This document shows positions 16,804-24,722 of a stretch of 64,000 nt of DNA, piece after piece. Each line of letters starts with the position of its first letter. Position 1 is the stretch's first letter. Under the pieces are notes generated by a model. That model saw only the letters and a program-made list of their open reading frames with translations. It had not been told where the DNA came from and searched no databases. The translations under genes were made by a program, and so were the position numbers. The stretch is taken from assembly GCA_963793825.1 (NCBI GenBank), contig CAWCBE010000002.1, positions 1-64,000 on the forward strand, given 5' to 3'. Source of the stretch: RYN-230 sp963793825 (GTDB lineage: Bacteria > Actinomycetota > Actinomycetes > Streptosporangiales > Streptosporangiaceae).

Positions 16804-17358
16804 ATGGCACAGCGGTACCGCCTCACCCAGGCGGAGATCACCATCGCCGTGCTGGACTGCGCCGTGCTGGCCGCCGCCTGCCTGCTCGCCTACTGGGTGG
16901 TCACCGACCTGCTGTCCCGGCTGTACGTCCCGTCTCACGACGACGCCTTGCTGGGCGGCATGTGGGCCGTGATCGCCACGGTGTTCGTCTTCCGGGACAG
17001 CTACCAGCAGAGCATGTCCGCCGCGCTGTCCCGGATGGCGGCCACCTCGGTCAGCTTCGTGCTGTGCCTGATCTACCTGTCCCTGCTGCCGTTCTACCCC
17101 TGGGCCCTGGCGCTGCTCGTCGGCGCCAGCGCCCTGGTGGTCACCGTGCTCGGGCGGCCGGGCGACGCGGTCACCGCCGGAATCACCACGGCCGTCATCA
17201 TGGTGGTGGCGGCGGTGAGCCCGCAGCATGCCTGGCAGCAGCCCATCCTCCGGTTCGCGGACACGGTTATCGGCGTGGCCGTCGGCGTCGCGGCCGCCTG
17301 GCTGGGCCTGAGCGTCCTTCGGCCGTGGCTCCGCCGGATCCGGTACCCGCGGGGTTAG
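16804..17358 (+). CDS. FUSC/aromatic-acid-exporter-like membrane protein
   Basis: 184 residues from the ATG at 16804 (GGGGGA upstream; GTG 16801 is an alternative). About six membrane helices, with the family-typical segment GMWAVIATVFVFRDSYQQSM followed by AALSRMAATSVSF, then DAVTAGITTAVIMVV. This matches the membrane half of FUSC_2/ArAE proteins; the usual large cytosolic domain is missing. Presumed efflux of small aromatic compounds; no direct evidence. Confidence 0.7.
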   Translation: MAQRYRLTQAEITIAVLDCAVLAAACLLAYWVVTDLLSRLYVPSHDDALLGGMWAVIATVFVFRDSYQQSMSAALSRMAATSVSFVLCLIYLSLLPFYPWALALLVGASALVVTVLGRPGDAVTAGITTAVIMVVAAVSPQHAWQQPILRFADTVIGVAVGVAAAWLGLSVLRPWLRRIRYPRG

Positions 17359-17372
17359 CCGTCGCGGGCCGC

Positions 17373-17388
17373 GGTCCCGCCCGGGACC
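17373..17388. terminator. Small hairpin between convergent genes
   Basis: GGTCCC (17373-17378), a four-base loop and GGGACC (17383-17388) lie between the convergent stops at 17358 and 17401. The stem is short with no T-run, so this is only a possible bidirectional terminator. Confidence 0.3.
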
Positions 17389-17400
17389 CGGGCCAGCTCG

Positions 17401-18060
17401 TCAGTGGTGGATGACGCTGGTGTGGTGGCAGAAGTGCACCCGGGCCGGGCTCAGCGAGTGGATCCGGCGGAGTGAGTCCCGCCAGCTGGCCAGGTCACTC
17501 GCCTGGCCGGTCACGACCTCACCGTCCGGCGGCCCGGCGTACTGGTGCGGTGTGTAGGCCGCGTCGCCGATCAGGATGTCGGACGCGCCGTCGTCCGCGC
17601 GGACCAGCACGCACTGGTGGCCGGCGGTGTGCCCGGGCGTGGCCATGACCGAGAGGCCGGGCAGTACCTCGGCGTCCCCGTCCAGCAGCTCGAACCGCGC
17701 GCCGGCGAAGCCGAACCAGTCGCGCAGTTCCGGGGCCTCGCGCTCGGCGCGGGCCAGCTCGGCGCGCTGCACATAGAACGCGGCGTGCGGGAACACCGCG
17801 TTCTGGCCGCAGTGGTCGAAGTGCAGGTGAGTGTTGATCACCAAGTCGATGTCGCCCGGCGTCATGTCCAGCTCGGCCAGCGCGGCGGCGGCCGAGCGGT
17901 TGACCACCCGCCAGTCATGCAGCCATTCCCGCGGCCCGCCGACGCCGGTGTCCACCAGCGCCGCGCCCCGCGGGTGGGTGACGGCGAAGCCGTGCACCGG
18001 CCAGTCCCGCCCGTCCACGCCACGCAGCGTGGCCAGCTGCAGCCGCTTGACCTCAAACAC
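17401..18060 (-). CDS. MBL-fold hydrolase (N-acyl-homoserine-lactonase-like family)
   Basis: 219 residues from GTG 18060, with GGAGGG five bases upstream. The metallo-beta-lactamase zinc motif is NTHLHFDHCGQN; additional ligands lie in ATPGHTAGHQ, LIGDAAY and the C-terminal HFCHH. The arrangement resembles AiiA-like quorum-quenching lactonases and related hydrolases, but substrate cannot be read from the motifs. Monocistronic context. Confidence 0.87.
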   Translation of the reverse strand: MFEVKRLQLATLRGVDGRDWPVHGFAVTHPRGAALVDTGVGGPREWLHDWRVVNRSAAAALAELDMTPGDIDLVINTHLHFDHCGQNAVFPHAAFYVQRAELARAEREAPELRDWFGFAGARFELLDGDAEVLPGLSVMATPGHTAGHQCVLVRADDGASDILIGDAAYTPHQYAGPPDGEVVTGQASDLASWRDSLRRIHSLSPARVHFCHHTSVIHH

Positions 18061-18202
18061 GGAACCCTCCGGGCGCCAGTGCCATGACGGCGGCCGGCGG
18101 CTCGCGGTCAGGGCGGCCCGCCCGGCTCGTCATCACAGCAGGATGCTTACCCGTGGGAGGTTAACCCGTGAATACCTTCGTCCGGGCGCCGGGCTGTCGC
18201 GC

Positions 18203-18979
18203 TCAGGGGAGCGGCTTGCGGGCCTCGATCAGGAACCGGGTGGCGTGCGCCACGAACGGGCCGTTGCTGGTGATCTGCTCGTGCAGCGCCGCCAGCTGGT
18301 CACGGTAGCGGGGCACGCTGAATCCGGGGATCGTCCAGATCACCTTGCGCAGGAAGTAGATGACCGCGCCGATGTCGTGGAACTCCAGGCGCAGGGTGGC
18401 CTCCCGGAGGTCCGTCACGGCCAGCCCGGCCTCCTCGGCCAGGCGGCGGGACCGCTGCGCACCGCGGGTCTCACCGCCGGCCGGCAGCGGGCCGGCAATG
18501 GCCTGGTAGAGCTCGGCGTTGCTGCGCGCGCCGATCTCCTGGGCCAGGAACGCCCCGCCCGGACGTAGCACCCGGGCCACCTCCGCCCACCAGGTATCCA
18601 CCGGATGGCGGCTGATGACCAGGTCGAACACGGCGGTCCGGAACGGCAGCGCCGGGCCGCCCGGGCTGGCCGCGATCAGCCACCCGCCCCGTGGCCGGAG
18701 CAACCGGGCCGCGCGGGCGGCGTTCGGCGGCCAGGATTCGGTGGCGACCATGCGCGGTGGCCATGCCGGGAGCCCGGCCAGCACCTCGCCGCCGCCGGTG
18801 TCCAGGTCGAGCGCGGTACCCGCCGCGGCCAGCCGCGCCGCGGCCAGCCGTGCATAACCCCAGGGCGGCCGCTCCTCGGTGGCCCGGCCGTCCAGCCAGG
18901 AGAAGTCCCACCCATCCACCGGCGCCGCCTCGGCCTCGGCGGCCAGGTCCTCGAATGTCCGCATCACGGACGAAAGCAT
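18203..18979 (-). CDS. Class I SAM-dependent methyltransferase
   Basis: Up to 258 residues from ATG 18979; ATG 18964 (MRTFEDLAAEAEAA) is an equally good start and neither has a clear ribosome site. Motif I is ALDLDTGGGEVLAGL. The post-motif strand is VATESWPPN, motif II FDLVISRHPVDTWW, motif III VLRPGGAFLAQEIG. The C-terminal half is helical and ends ARKPLP. Substrate unknown. Confidence 0.83.
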   Translation of the reverse strand: MLSSVMRTFEDLAAEAEAAPVDGWDFSWLDGRATEERPPWGYARLAAARLAAAGTALDLDTGGGEVLAGLPAWPPRMVATESWPPNAARAARLLRPRGGWLIAASPGGPALPFRTAVFDLVISRHPVDTWWAEVARVLRPGGAFLAQEIGARSNAELYQAIAGPLPAGGETRGAQRSRRLAEEAGLAVTDLREATLRLEFHDIGAVIYFLRKVIWTIPGFSVPRYRDQLAALHEQITSNGPFVAHATRFLIEARKPLP

Positions 18980-19082
18980 GTCACCGCGGCCGGGTGGGCC
19001 TCCAGCCGGTTTCGCCGGCCCGGCCGGGCCGCCCGGTCCGCCGGCCGGCGGTCCGCGGGCCGGCGGACCGCCCAGCGAGCGG

Positions 19083-19550
19083 CTACTGCCAGTACCCCCG
19101 GCTGTGCCAGTGGCCCTGGTACCCCGACCGCCCGCGGCGGCGCATCCGCCGCCGGAACCGCGAGGCCAGCACCAGGCCGACGACTGCGGCCACCAGCCAC
19201 AGCAGCAGCATTACCTTGACGAACGCGAACACCACGAAGCCGCCGCCGGGCAGCAGCACCGCCGCGATCAGCGCGATCAGCACCAGCGGCAGCAGCGGGG
19301 ACCGGGGACGGCGGCGGGCGGCCCATAGCGGCGGTGCCTGCTGCACCCCGGGCGGGCCGGCCGAGACCACGGCCGGCTCGGGCAGGTCGGCCATCAGGCG
19401 GCGCAATTCACCGAACGTCGTGGCGCGCAGTGCCGTCGTGACCCGCTCGTCCAGCTCCTCGGAGGTGAGCCGGCCCGCGGCGAAGTGCTCGCGCAGCCGG
19501 GCGGTGACCCGGTCCCGGTCTGCGTCCGAGGCGCGGATGCGGTCATCCAT
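19083..19550 (-). CDS. DUF1707 (SHOCT-like) domain membrane protein
   Basis: 155 residues. The N-terminal DUF1707 domain (about 1-55) has the hallmark RIRASDADRDRVTARLREHF followed by AAGRLTSEELDERV. Two membrane helices follow (about 85-103 and 108-128) and a basic, aromatic tail (RFRRRMRRRGRSGYQG). Its start overlaps the end of the PadR gene by eight bases, so the two are co-translated; this pairing is common in actinobacteria. The protein may be a membrane partner or target of the PadR protein; function unknown. Confidence 0.88.
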   Translation of the reverse strand: MDDRIRASDADRDRVTARLREHFAAGRLTSEELDERVTTALRATTFGELRRLMADLPEPAVVSAGPPGVQQAPPLWAARRRPRSPLLPLVLIALIAAVLLPGGGFVVFAFVKVMLLLWLVAAVVGLVLASRFRRRMRRRGRSGYQGHWHSRGYWQ

Positions 19551-20286
19551 GGCTGTGTTCCTCCGTGTCCTCCTCGGAGCCCGGCTCGGCGGGAAAGTCG
19601 CCGGCCAGGATCTGGTACATGCTGCGCCGGGTCTGCTCGAGCAGCTTCTCCGCCGCGCGGACCTGCCCCGGAGTCCCCGCGTGCGCCATCTGCACGATGC
19701 TGCCGCCCAGCCGGGCGGCCTGCGCGAACAGCCGGGGGACCGGCCCGGTCCCGCTGCCCGCCATGGCCTCCCAGGACGGCCGGGCCATCTCGGGGTTCTC
19801 CCCGACCTGGCGGCGGCCGGCCTCGGTCAGGCTGAACGTGCGCCGGCCGGCCGATTCCGCGCCTTCGATCAGTCCCTCGTCGGCCAGTTGCTGCAGGGCC
19901 GGGTAGACGGCGCCGGGGCTGGGCCGCCACGCGCCGCCACTGCGCTCCTCGATCTCGGACATGATCTGGTACCCATTGCGCGGGCCCTCGCGGAGCAGGG
20001 CCAGGATCGCGGCCCGCACGTCCCCGCGGCCCGCCTTCGGCCCGCGGGGCGGCCCGGGCGGCCCGGACATACCTGGCCACCACCCGGCCCCCGGCCCGCC
20101 GGCCCAGCCGCGCCGGCCTGCCGGCCCGTAGGCCCGCGCCCAGGCGCCACCGCCCGAACCGGGCGCCGACGTCCCCGGCGTCGCCCGCGCGGCCGACCGG
20201 GCCTGGCTGACCAGCCCGGCGGCGCAGCGCAGGACCCCGACCAGGCGTGGATCAAAGTCTCCCGCCACCGACCATGCACCGGGCAT
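19543..20286 (-). CDS. PadR family transcriptional regulator
   Basis: 247 residues; ATG 20286 has GGGAGG six bases upstream. The first 80 residues are a Gly/Pro/Arg-rich extension. The PadR winged helix follows: RGDVRAAILALLREGPRNGY, QIMSEIEERS and SPGAVYPALQQLADEGLIEG. A C-terminal helical dimerisation region includes AAEKLLEQTRRSMYQILAGD. Such proteins repress their own operon in response to small molecules. The palindrome at 20322-20331 upstream is the likely operator. Confidence 0.9.
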   Translation of the reverse strand: MPGAWSVAGDFDPRLVGVLRCAAGLVSQARSAARATPGTSAPGSGGGAWARAYGPAGRRGWAGGPGAGWWPGMSGPPGPPRGPKAGRGDVRAAILALLREGPRNGYQIMSEIEERSGGAWRPSPGAVYPALQQLADEGLIEGAESAGRRTFSLTEAGRRQVGENPEMARPSWEAMAGSGTGPVPRLFAQAARLGGSIVQMAHAGTPGQVRAAEKLLEQTRRSMYQILAGDFPAEPGSEEDTEEHSHG

Positions 20287-20310
20287 CCCGGCCTCCCGTA
20301 GAACTACTCA

Positions 20311-20331
20311 CGATACGGTCCCGATATATCG
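20311..20331 (-). promoter_or_regulatory. Likely PadR operator
   Basis: Upstream of the PadR gene, CGATAC (20311-20316) is followed five bases later by the perfect palindrome CGATATATCG (20322-20331). It is strikingly AT-rich for this genome and 35 bases or less from the start codon, so it overlaps the promoter. PadR autoregulation is the inference. Confidence 0.55.
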
Positions 20332-20381
20332 TCAGAGTACGCTGACCGGCCGCCGGTGGCAACCGGAGCCGGGCCGGTGAT

Positions 20382-21050
20382 TCAGCGGGTCGCCTGGGCC
20401 AGCGCGGCGCGGATCGCGGCGGCGCTGGCCGGCGTCCCCTTCTCATTCTCGAACGGGCCGTAGGGAGCGCCATAGGCAGGCGTGCCCGGCTCCATCCGCC
20501 AGCCCTCGGCGAGCGGCCCGGCATCCACCGTGTCATAGCCGATCGAGTCCAGGTACCGGGTGACCGCCGCCTTGGCGTCCGCGCTGTCCCCGGCGACCGG
20601 CATGGCGGTCCGGTCCGGGGCGCCCGGCGCGCGGCTGAGCGACTCCAGGTGCTTGAAGAAGATGTTGTTGAATGCCTTGACCACGGCCGAGTCCAGCAGG
20701 TGCCGCTGGATCAGCTCGCTGCTGGTCACCGACCCGCTGTCCAGCTCGGCGATCTGCCCGTCCCGCTGCGGGTAGTAGTTGCACGTGTCGATGACCACCG
20801 TGCCGGCCAGCGGCCCGGCCGGCACGCTGGGGTAGGCGCGCAGCGGGATGGAGACCACCACGAGGTCCCCGGCGGCCGCGACTTCCGCCCCGGTCGCCGC
20901 CCGGGCCCGCGGACCCAGCTCGTCTACCAGGTCTTTCAGCGTTTCCGGTCCCCGGGAGTTGCTCAGCACTACCTGATGCCCGGCCGCCACGCTGAGCCGG
21001 GCCAGCGTCCCACCGATGTGGCCGCTGCCGATGAAGCCCACAGTTGTCAT
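20382..21050 (-). CDS. NADPH-dependent F420-reductase-like oxidoreductase
   Basis: 222 residues with an N-terminal NADP-binding Rossmann motif TTVGFIGSGHIGGTLARL. NSRGPETLKDLVDELG is the typical 'SNSRGP' segment binding the 2'-phosphate. VVSIPL and VVIDTCNYYPQRDG complete the F420_oxidored domain. VKAFNNIFFKHL marks the C-terminal lobe. Related enzymes transfer hydride between NADPH and F420, but many homologues act on unknown substrates. No clear ribosome site at ATG 21050. Confidence 0.85.
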   Translation of the reverse strand: MTTVGFIGSGHIGGTLARLSVAAGHQVVLSNSRGPETLKDLVDELGPRARAATGAEVAAAGDLVVVSIPLRAYPSVPAGPLAGTVVIDTCNYYPQRDGQIAELDSGSVTSSELIQRHLLDSAVVKAFNNIFFKHLESLSRAPGAPDRTAMPVAGDSADAKAAVTRYLDSIGYDTVDAGPLAEGWRMEPGTPAYGAPYGPFENEKGTPASAAAIRAALAQATR

Positions 21051-21104
21051 GCTCGCGCCAACCCGCCCCCGGTCCCGGTCATTCCGCCGCCGCCCGCCGC
21101 GGCC

Positions 21105-21186
21105 CGCGCGCCGCGCCGGCGCCCCGCCGCCGTGGCCCGGCTGCCGTGGCCCGGCCGCCGCGCGCCGCGCCGGCGCCCCGCCGCCG
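21105..21186. repeat. 28-bp GC-rich direct repeats
   Basis: A perfect 28-base sequence of only C and G occurs at 21105-21132 and 21159-21186, period 54. The spacer contains a partial duplication of GTGGCCCGGC. It lies in the gap between the divergent F420-reductase-like and SDR genes. Probably replication slippage; strong secondary structure is expected. Confidence 0.7.
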
Positions 21187-21377
21187 CGTTGCGCCCCTGG
21201 CCGCTATCCTGTCCGGCGCTACCGCGTACGGGGCTGATGTAAGTGTCCGCCTCGGCGCGGAGCGGCTGGAACTCGCGGCGCGCGCCGCCCGGCCCGCCCG
21301 GGAAGCCGGGCCGGCCGGTAATCCGGCCGGCGGCGTTCTGGGTGACTACCCCGGGCGCCCGCGGAAAGGAGCGGCAG

Positions 21378-22163
21378 ATGGACCTGGGCCTGCACGGCAG
21401 CCGCGTGCTCATCACCGGGGGGAGCAGGGGCATCGGGTTGGCGGTGGCCGATGCGCTGGCGGCCGAGGGGGCCGCCGTGGGCCTGGTCGCCCGTGATCAG
21501 GAAGGGCTGGCCCAGGCGGCCGGCCTGCTGTCCGCGCGTGGCGTCCCGGTGGCCACCGCGGCGGCGGACGTGACCGACACGCCCGCGCTGCACCAGGCGG
21601 TCGCGGACATCGCCGGGGCCCTCGGCGGCCTGGACCGGCTGGTCGCGAACGCGGGCGGCACGGTGGGCAGCGGCAACCTGACCAGCGCCCGTCCCGGCGA
21701 GTTCACCGAGACTTTCGTGCTTAACGCAGGCCATGCCGCCGAGCTGATCCAGGCGGGCCTGGGCCACCTGCGGGCGGCCGGCGGGGGCGCCGTCGTGATC
21801 ATCTCCTCGATCACCGGGATGCGGCCCGCGCCGCGCAGTGCCTACGCGACCGCCAAGGCGGCGGAGATCCAGCTGGCCGCGGTGGCCGCGCAGGAACTCG
21901 CGCCGGCCGGCATCCGGGCCAACGCGGTCAGCCCGGGGTCCATCATGTTCCCGGGCGGCTCCTGGGACCAGTTCCGCCGCGAGCACCCCGCGGATTTCGA
22001 CACCTTCCTGGGCACCCAGTTCCCGATGGGGCGCCTCGGCCGGGCCGAGGAGGTGGCCGACGTGGTGGCCTTCCTGCTGTCCCCGCGGGCGTCCTGGATC
22101 ACCGGCGCGAACATCGTCGTGGACGGCGGCCAGCGTTACCCGAGTGCCCGCCGCTTCGATTAG
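21378..22163 (+). CDS. SDR family oxidoreductase
   Basis: 261 residues from the ATG at 21378 (AAAGGAG nine bases upstream). TGGSRGIG near residue 14, a NAGG motif, Ser in IISSITGMRP, YATAK (Tyr/Lys) and SPGSIMFPGG, with C-terminal VVDGGQRYPSAR. SPGS and the insertion after it resemble 3-oxoacyl-ACP-reductase-like SDRs of the FabG superfamily. Single gene with its own upstream region. Confidence 0.9.
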   Translation: MDLGLHGSRVLITGGSRGIGLAVADALAAEGAAVGLVARDQEGLAQAAGLLSARGVPVATAAADVTDTPALHQAVADIAGALGGLDRLVANAGGTVGSGNLTSARPGEFTETFVLNAGHAAELIQAGLGHLRAAGGGAVVIISSITGMRPAPRSAYATAKAAEIQLAAVAAQELAPAGIRANAVSPGSIMFPGGSWDQFRREHPADFDTFLGTQFPMGRLGRAEEVADVVAFLLSPRASWITGANIVVDGGQRYPSARRFD

Positions 22164-22284
22164 TGCTGGCCCGGGGAGATGACCCCGGCTCGCCGAGCGA
22201 GGCCGGTCCTTCGCCGCGCCGGGGAGGGACGGCGCCACGCGTGATCCGGGGTAAAACGCGGCCGGGTGCCTGCGGCTGCCGGGG

Positions 22285-22521
22285 TTACCGGCCCGGGCCC
22301 GGCGGCGCCGCGGGCGCGTCCTCCACGTCGATGTACAGCTCCCGGCCGTCGGGCAGCAGCACGCCGAGTGAGTAGGTGATGGTCCCCTCGAGGAGTTCGG
22401 CCTGGCCGAGGATCTCGATGTCCACCACGTCCGGGTGTCCGATCAGCAGGCGGCACAGCACGCTGCCAGCGTGATCGGCCTGGGCGGTCCCGGGCAGGCC
22501 GGGGTCATCCGGTGCTGTCAT
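22285..22521 (-). CDS. Small hypothetical protein, 78 aa
   Basis: ATG 22521 gives MTAPDDPGLPGTAQ and then a compact domain with VVDIEILGQAELLEGTITYS and LGVLLPDGRELYIDVEDA. It looks like a small alpha/beta or all-beta protein with an acidic surface. No ribosome site is obvious and no family is recognised. Codon use fits a real gene. Confidence 0.5.
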   Translation of the reverse strand: MTAPDDPGLPGTAQADHAGSVLCRLLIGHPDVVDIEILGQAELLEGTITYSLGVLLPDGRELYIDVEDAPAAPPGPGR

Positions 22522-22645
22522 GCAGCCCCCAGGCGGCCGGGGCCGGGCCGGGGCACCACTGCGTAAGCGGGCACAGGTACACGGTAACTCGCCGTGCACG
22601 GAAGAACCCGGAATGAGGCGCCACAGGGCACGCGGCGTGTCATAT

Positions 22646-22694
22646 GCCTGGAGATCGGGCGAACCGGGCTGCCTGGAGATCGGGCGAACCGGGC
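22646..22694. repeat. 24-bp tandem direct repeat in an intergenic region
   Basis: The 24 bases at 22646-22669 are repeated perfectly at 22671-22694, separated by a single T. They lie between the 78-aa gene and the next minus-strand gene. No gene crosses them convincingly. Could be paired regulator sites or slippage. Confidence 0.65.
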
Positions 22695-22734
22695 CGGACC
22701 GGCGCGGAGCCGGATACGGAGAGCTACGGCAGCG

Positions 22735-23172
22735 CTAGTCAACGTCCGGGGGCCGCTGCGCGGGCCCCCAGGGCGGACCGCCGGCTACCGGGGGCCGCCA
22801 GGTGGTGTCGGGGAGGGGGGCATCCGGGCGGTCGCCCCCGGCTGCGGCCGGGGCGGCCCAGCCGGACTGGCCGGGCGCGCGCACCGGGAGCGGGGTCCGG
22901 GCGATCTGGTCGGGCTGCCCGGATGCATGCCGTCCCGGCCGGTCGGCGGGCCCCGCCGCCCGGGGGTGCGCGGCCAGCGGCTCGGCCGGCGGAGGGCGGC
23001 TGTCCCGGCCCGTCCCCCGCTGGGCGTCCCCGGGGGAGCGCGGGCCCTCTTCGGCGGGCGGCGGCGGGACCCAGGGAGGCTGCCGGATCACGGTGAGCAG
23101 TGAGGCAGCCAGCAGCACGGTGAGCGCCACGGCGAAGGCCAGCGCTGCCTCGTTGCCCTGGGCCGGGGTCAT
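22735..23172 (-). CDS. Membrane-anchored Pro-rich hypothetical protein
   Basis: 145 residues from ATG 23172 (a G-rich AGGGG region upstream). One N-terminal membrane helix (about 7-28, EAALAFAVALTVLLAASLLT) precedes a long disordered cytosolic or exported tail rich in Pro, Arg, Ala and Gly (RQPPWVPPPP near its start). No domain is recognised. Weakly supported as a gene because low-complexity GC-rich DNA gives open frames easily. Confidence 0.45.
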   Translation of the reverse strand: MTPAQGNEAALAFAVALTVLLAASLLTVIRQPPWVPPPPAEEGPRSPGDAQRGTGRDSRPPPAEPLAAHPRAAGPADRPGRHASGQPDQIARTPLPVRAPGQSGWAAPAAAGGDRPDAPLPDTTWRPPVAGGPPWGPAQRPPDVD

Positions 23173-23416
23173 CCCCGCCGCCCCTGCCCGGCCGGCCGGC
23201 CGGACGCTAACTGGCCGGGACCAGGTGACCTGGTGAACGCCCGCATGGGGGACGCCCCCTCTCAAGTCCTCATGGTGACGGACGTGACCGATGGAGGTGA
23301 TGCACGGCCCTGACGGCCGGCTCCCAGGATCTCACCTGTCCGCCCCGGCAGTGGCAGAAACGGCGTTTGCGTGCCGCCGGCCGGGACCGGGCTGCGCGCG
23401 CTGCACACCCGTAACA

Positions 23417-23779
23417 TCACGGGCCGGCGGCCGGCCGCGGCCCAGAGATGAGGGCCTGCTCCAGGTCGGGGTAGACCGGCAGCATCCGGTCCAGGCCGGT
23501 CAGTTCCAGCACGTCCAGCACCGAGGCGCACGGCCCGGCCAGCCGCAGCTCAGCATCGATGTGGATGGCGCGCCGCTGCGCCCGCGCCAGCATCCGGGCG
23601 GCCGCCGGATCACAGAACGTGGTGCGGGTCAGGTCCGCGACGACCGTGGTCACGCCGGGCGTGAGGGCTGCCTCCAGCTCCTCGCCGATATGCGGGGCGT
23701 TGGCCGCATCGAGCACCAGGGGCATGGTGAAGACCAGCGGCGGGGACGGCGCGCGGGCCATTGGCTGGGGATCGTTCAT
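23417..23779 (-). CDS. STAS domain protein (anti-sigma-factor-antagonist-like)
   Basis: 120 residues; GGAGGT about eight bases before ATG 23779. The STAS fold is recognisable: FTMPLVLDAANAPHIGEELE, VVADLTRTTFCDPAAARML, then LRLAGPCASVLDVLELTGLD. In anti-anti-sigma factors the sequence after the strand is DSxG with a phosphorylated Ser. Here it is CDPAAAR, so the phospho-acceptor is replaced by Pro/Ala. It may therefore be permanently active, or bind something else. No anti-sigma kinase gene is adjacent. Confidence 0.8.
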   Translation of the reverse strand: MNDPQPMARAPSPPLVFTMPLVLDAANAPHIGEELEAALTPGVTTVVADLTRTTFCDPAAARMLARAQRRAIHIDAELRLAGPCASVLDVLELTGLDRMLPVYPDLEQALISGPRPAAGP

Positions 23780-23904
23780 GAACGGATGACCTCCGGGACG
23801 CCGACTGCGGTCACCGGAGGCCTGAGCGGGGGATGAGCCGCCCAGAAACCGCGGCTGGCTCAGCAGCCGTTCCCTGGGATTGTGCCTCTCCCCGGTCGCG
23901 GTAG

Positions 23905-23980
23905 TCCAGGGCGGAGGCGGTCCACGGCGGAGGCGGTCCAGGGCGGAGGCGGTCCAGGGCGGCCGTCCACGGCGGAGGCC
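23905..23980. repeat. 16-bp tandem repeats upstream of a GNAT gene
   Basis: Three 16-base units of the form TCCA[C/G]GGCGGAGGCGG are followed by a shortened fourth and a partial fifth, ending near 23980. They end about 65 bases before the GNAT start. No protein frame is convincing across them. Confidence 0.7.
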
Positions 23981-24045
23981 GGGCGCCCGGCCAGCACCGG
24001 CCGCCGGCCCCGTGCCATCATCATTGCGGTGGAAGGAGTGATCAG

Positions 24046-24624
24046 GTGCAGGCGCAGGACGGCCAGGGCCGGGCGCGCGATGGCGCCGCCACGATCCGCC
24101 CGGCCCGGCCCGGTGATGAGGCCGCGATTCACCAGCTCATCTGCGAGCTGGCGGAGTATGAGCGATCGCTGGATCAAGTCGAGTCCTCCCCGGACGGCCT
24201 GCGCGCGGCGCTGTTCGGCCCGTCGGCCGCCCTGTTCGCCCATGTGGCCGAGCATGAGGGGGCGGTGGCCGGGTTCGCGCTGTGGTTCCTGAACTACTCG
24301 ACCTGGACCGGGCGCCACGGCATCTACCTGGAGGACCTGTACGTGCGGCCCGGGCTGCGCGGGGCCGGCCTGGGCGCGGCACTGCTCGCCGAGCTGGCCG
24401 GCCTGTGCGTCGAGCGCGGCTACGCCCGCCTCGAGTGGGCGGTGCTGGACTGGAACGAGCCAGCCCTGGGCTTCTACCGCCGTCTCGGCGCGGAGCAGCG
24501 GGGCGACTGGCTGCCGCACCGGGTCTCCGGGGAGCGGCTGCAGCGGCTGGCGCAGCGCCGGCTCGCCGCGACCAGCGCGGAGACGGGCCGGCCCGGCCGA
24601 GCACCCCGGCCGACTGGCCCGTAG
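24046..24624 (+). CDS. GNAT family N-acetyltransferase (diamine acetyltransferase-like)
   Basis: 192 residues; GTG 24046 has GGAAGGAG eight bases upstream. ATIRPARPGDEAAIHQLICE opens the GNAT fold. IYLEDLYVRPGLRGAGLGAA is the acetyl-CoA-binding motif A with the RGxGxGxA loop, and EWAVLDWNEPALGFYRRLGA is motif B. This pattern (ELAEYER, LEDLYV, WAVLDWN) is that of the spermidine/spermine acetyltransferase-like branch. The C-terminal 30 residues are a disordered tail. Confidence 0.87.
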   Translation: MQAQDGQGRARDGAATIRPARPGDEAAIHQLICELAEYERSLDQVESSPDGLRAALFGPSAALFAHVAEHEGAVAGFALWFLNYSTWTGRHGIYLEDLYVRPGLRGAGLGAALLAELAGLCVERGYARLEWAVLDWNEPALGFYRRLGAEQRGDWLPHRVSGERLQRLAQRRLAATSAETGRPGRAPRPTGP

Positions 24625-24722
24625 CGCGCCCCTCGCCCGTTTTGCCTGGCCGTCCCCGGGTAGCGGAGAGCCGCCAACTGCAGGCAGCGCAGGCGGCCCG
24701 GCGAGCAGGGGAGATCGAGGGG

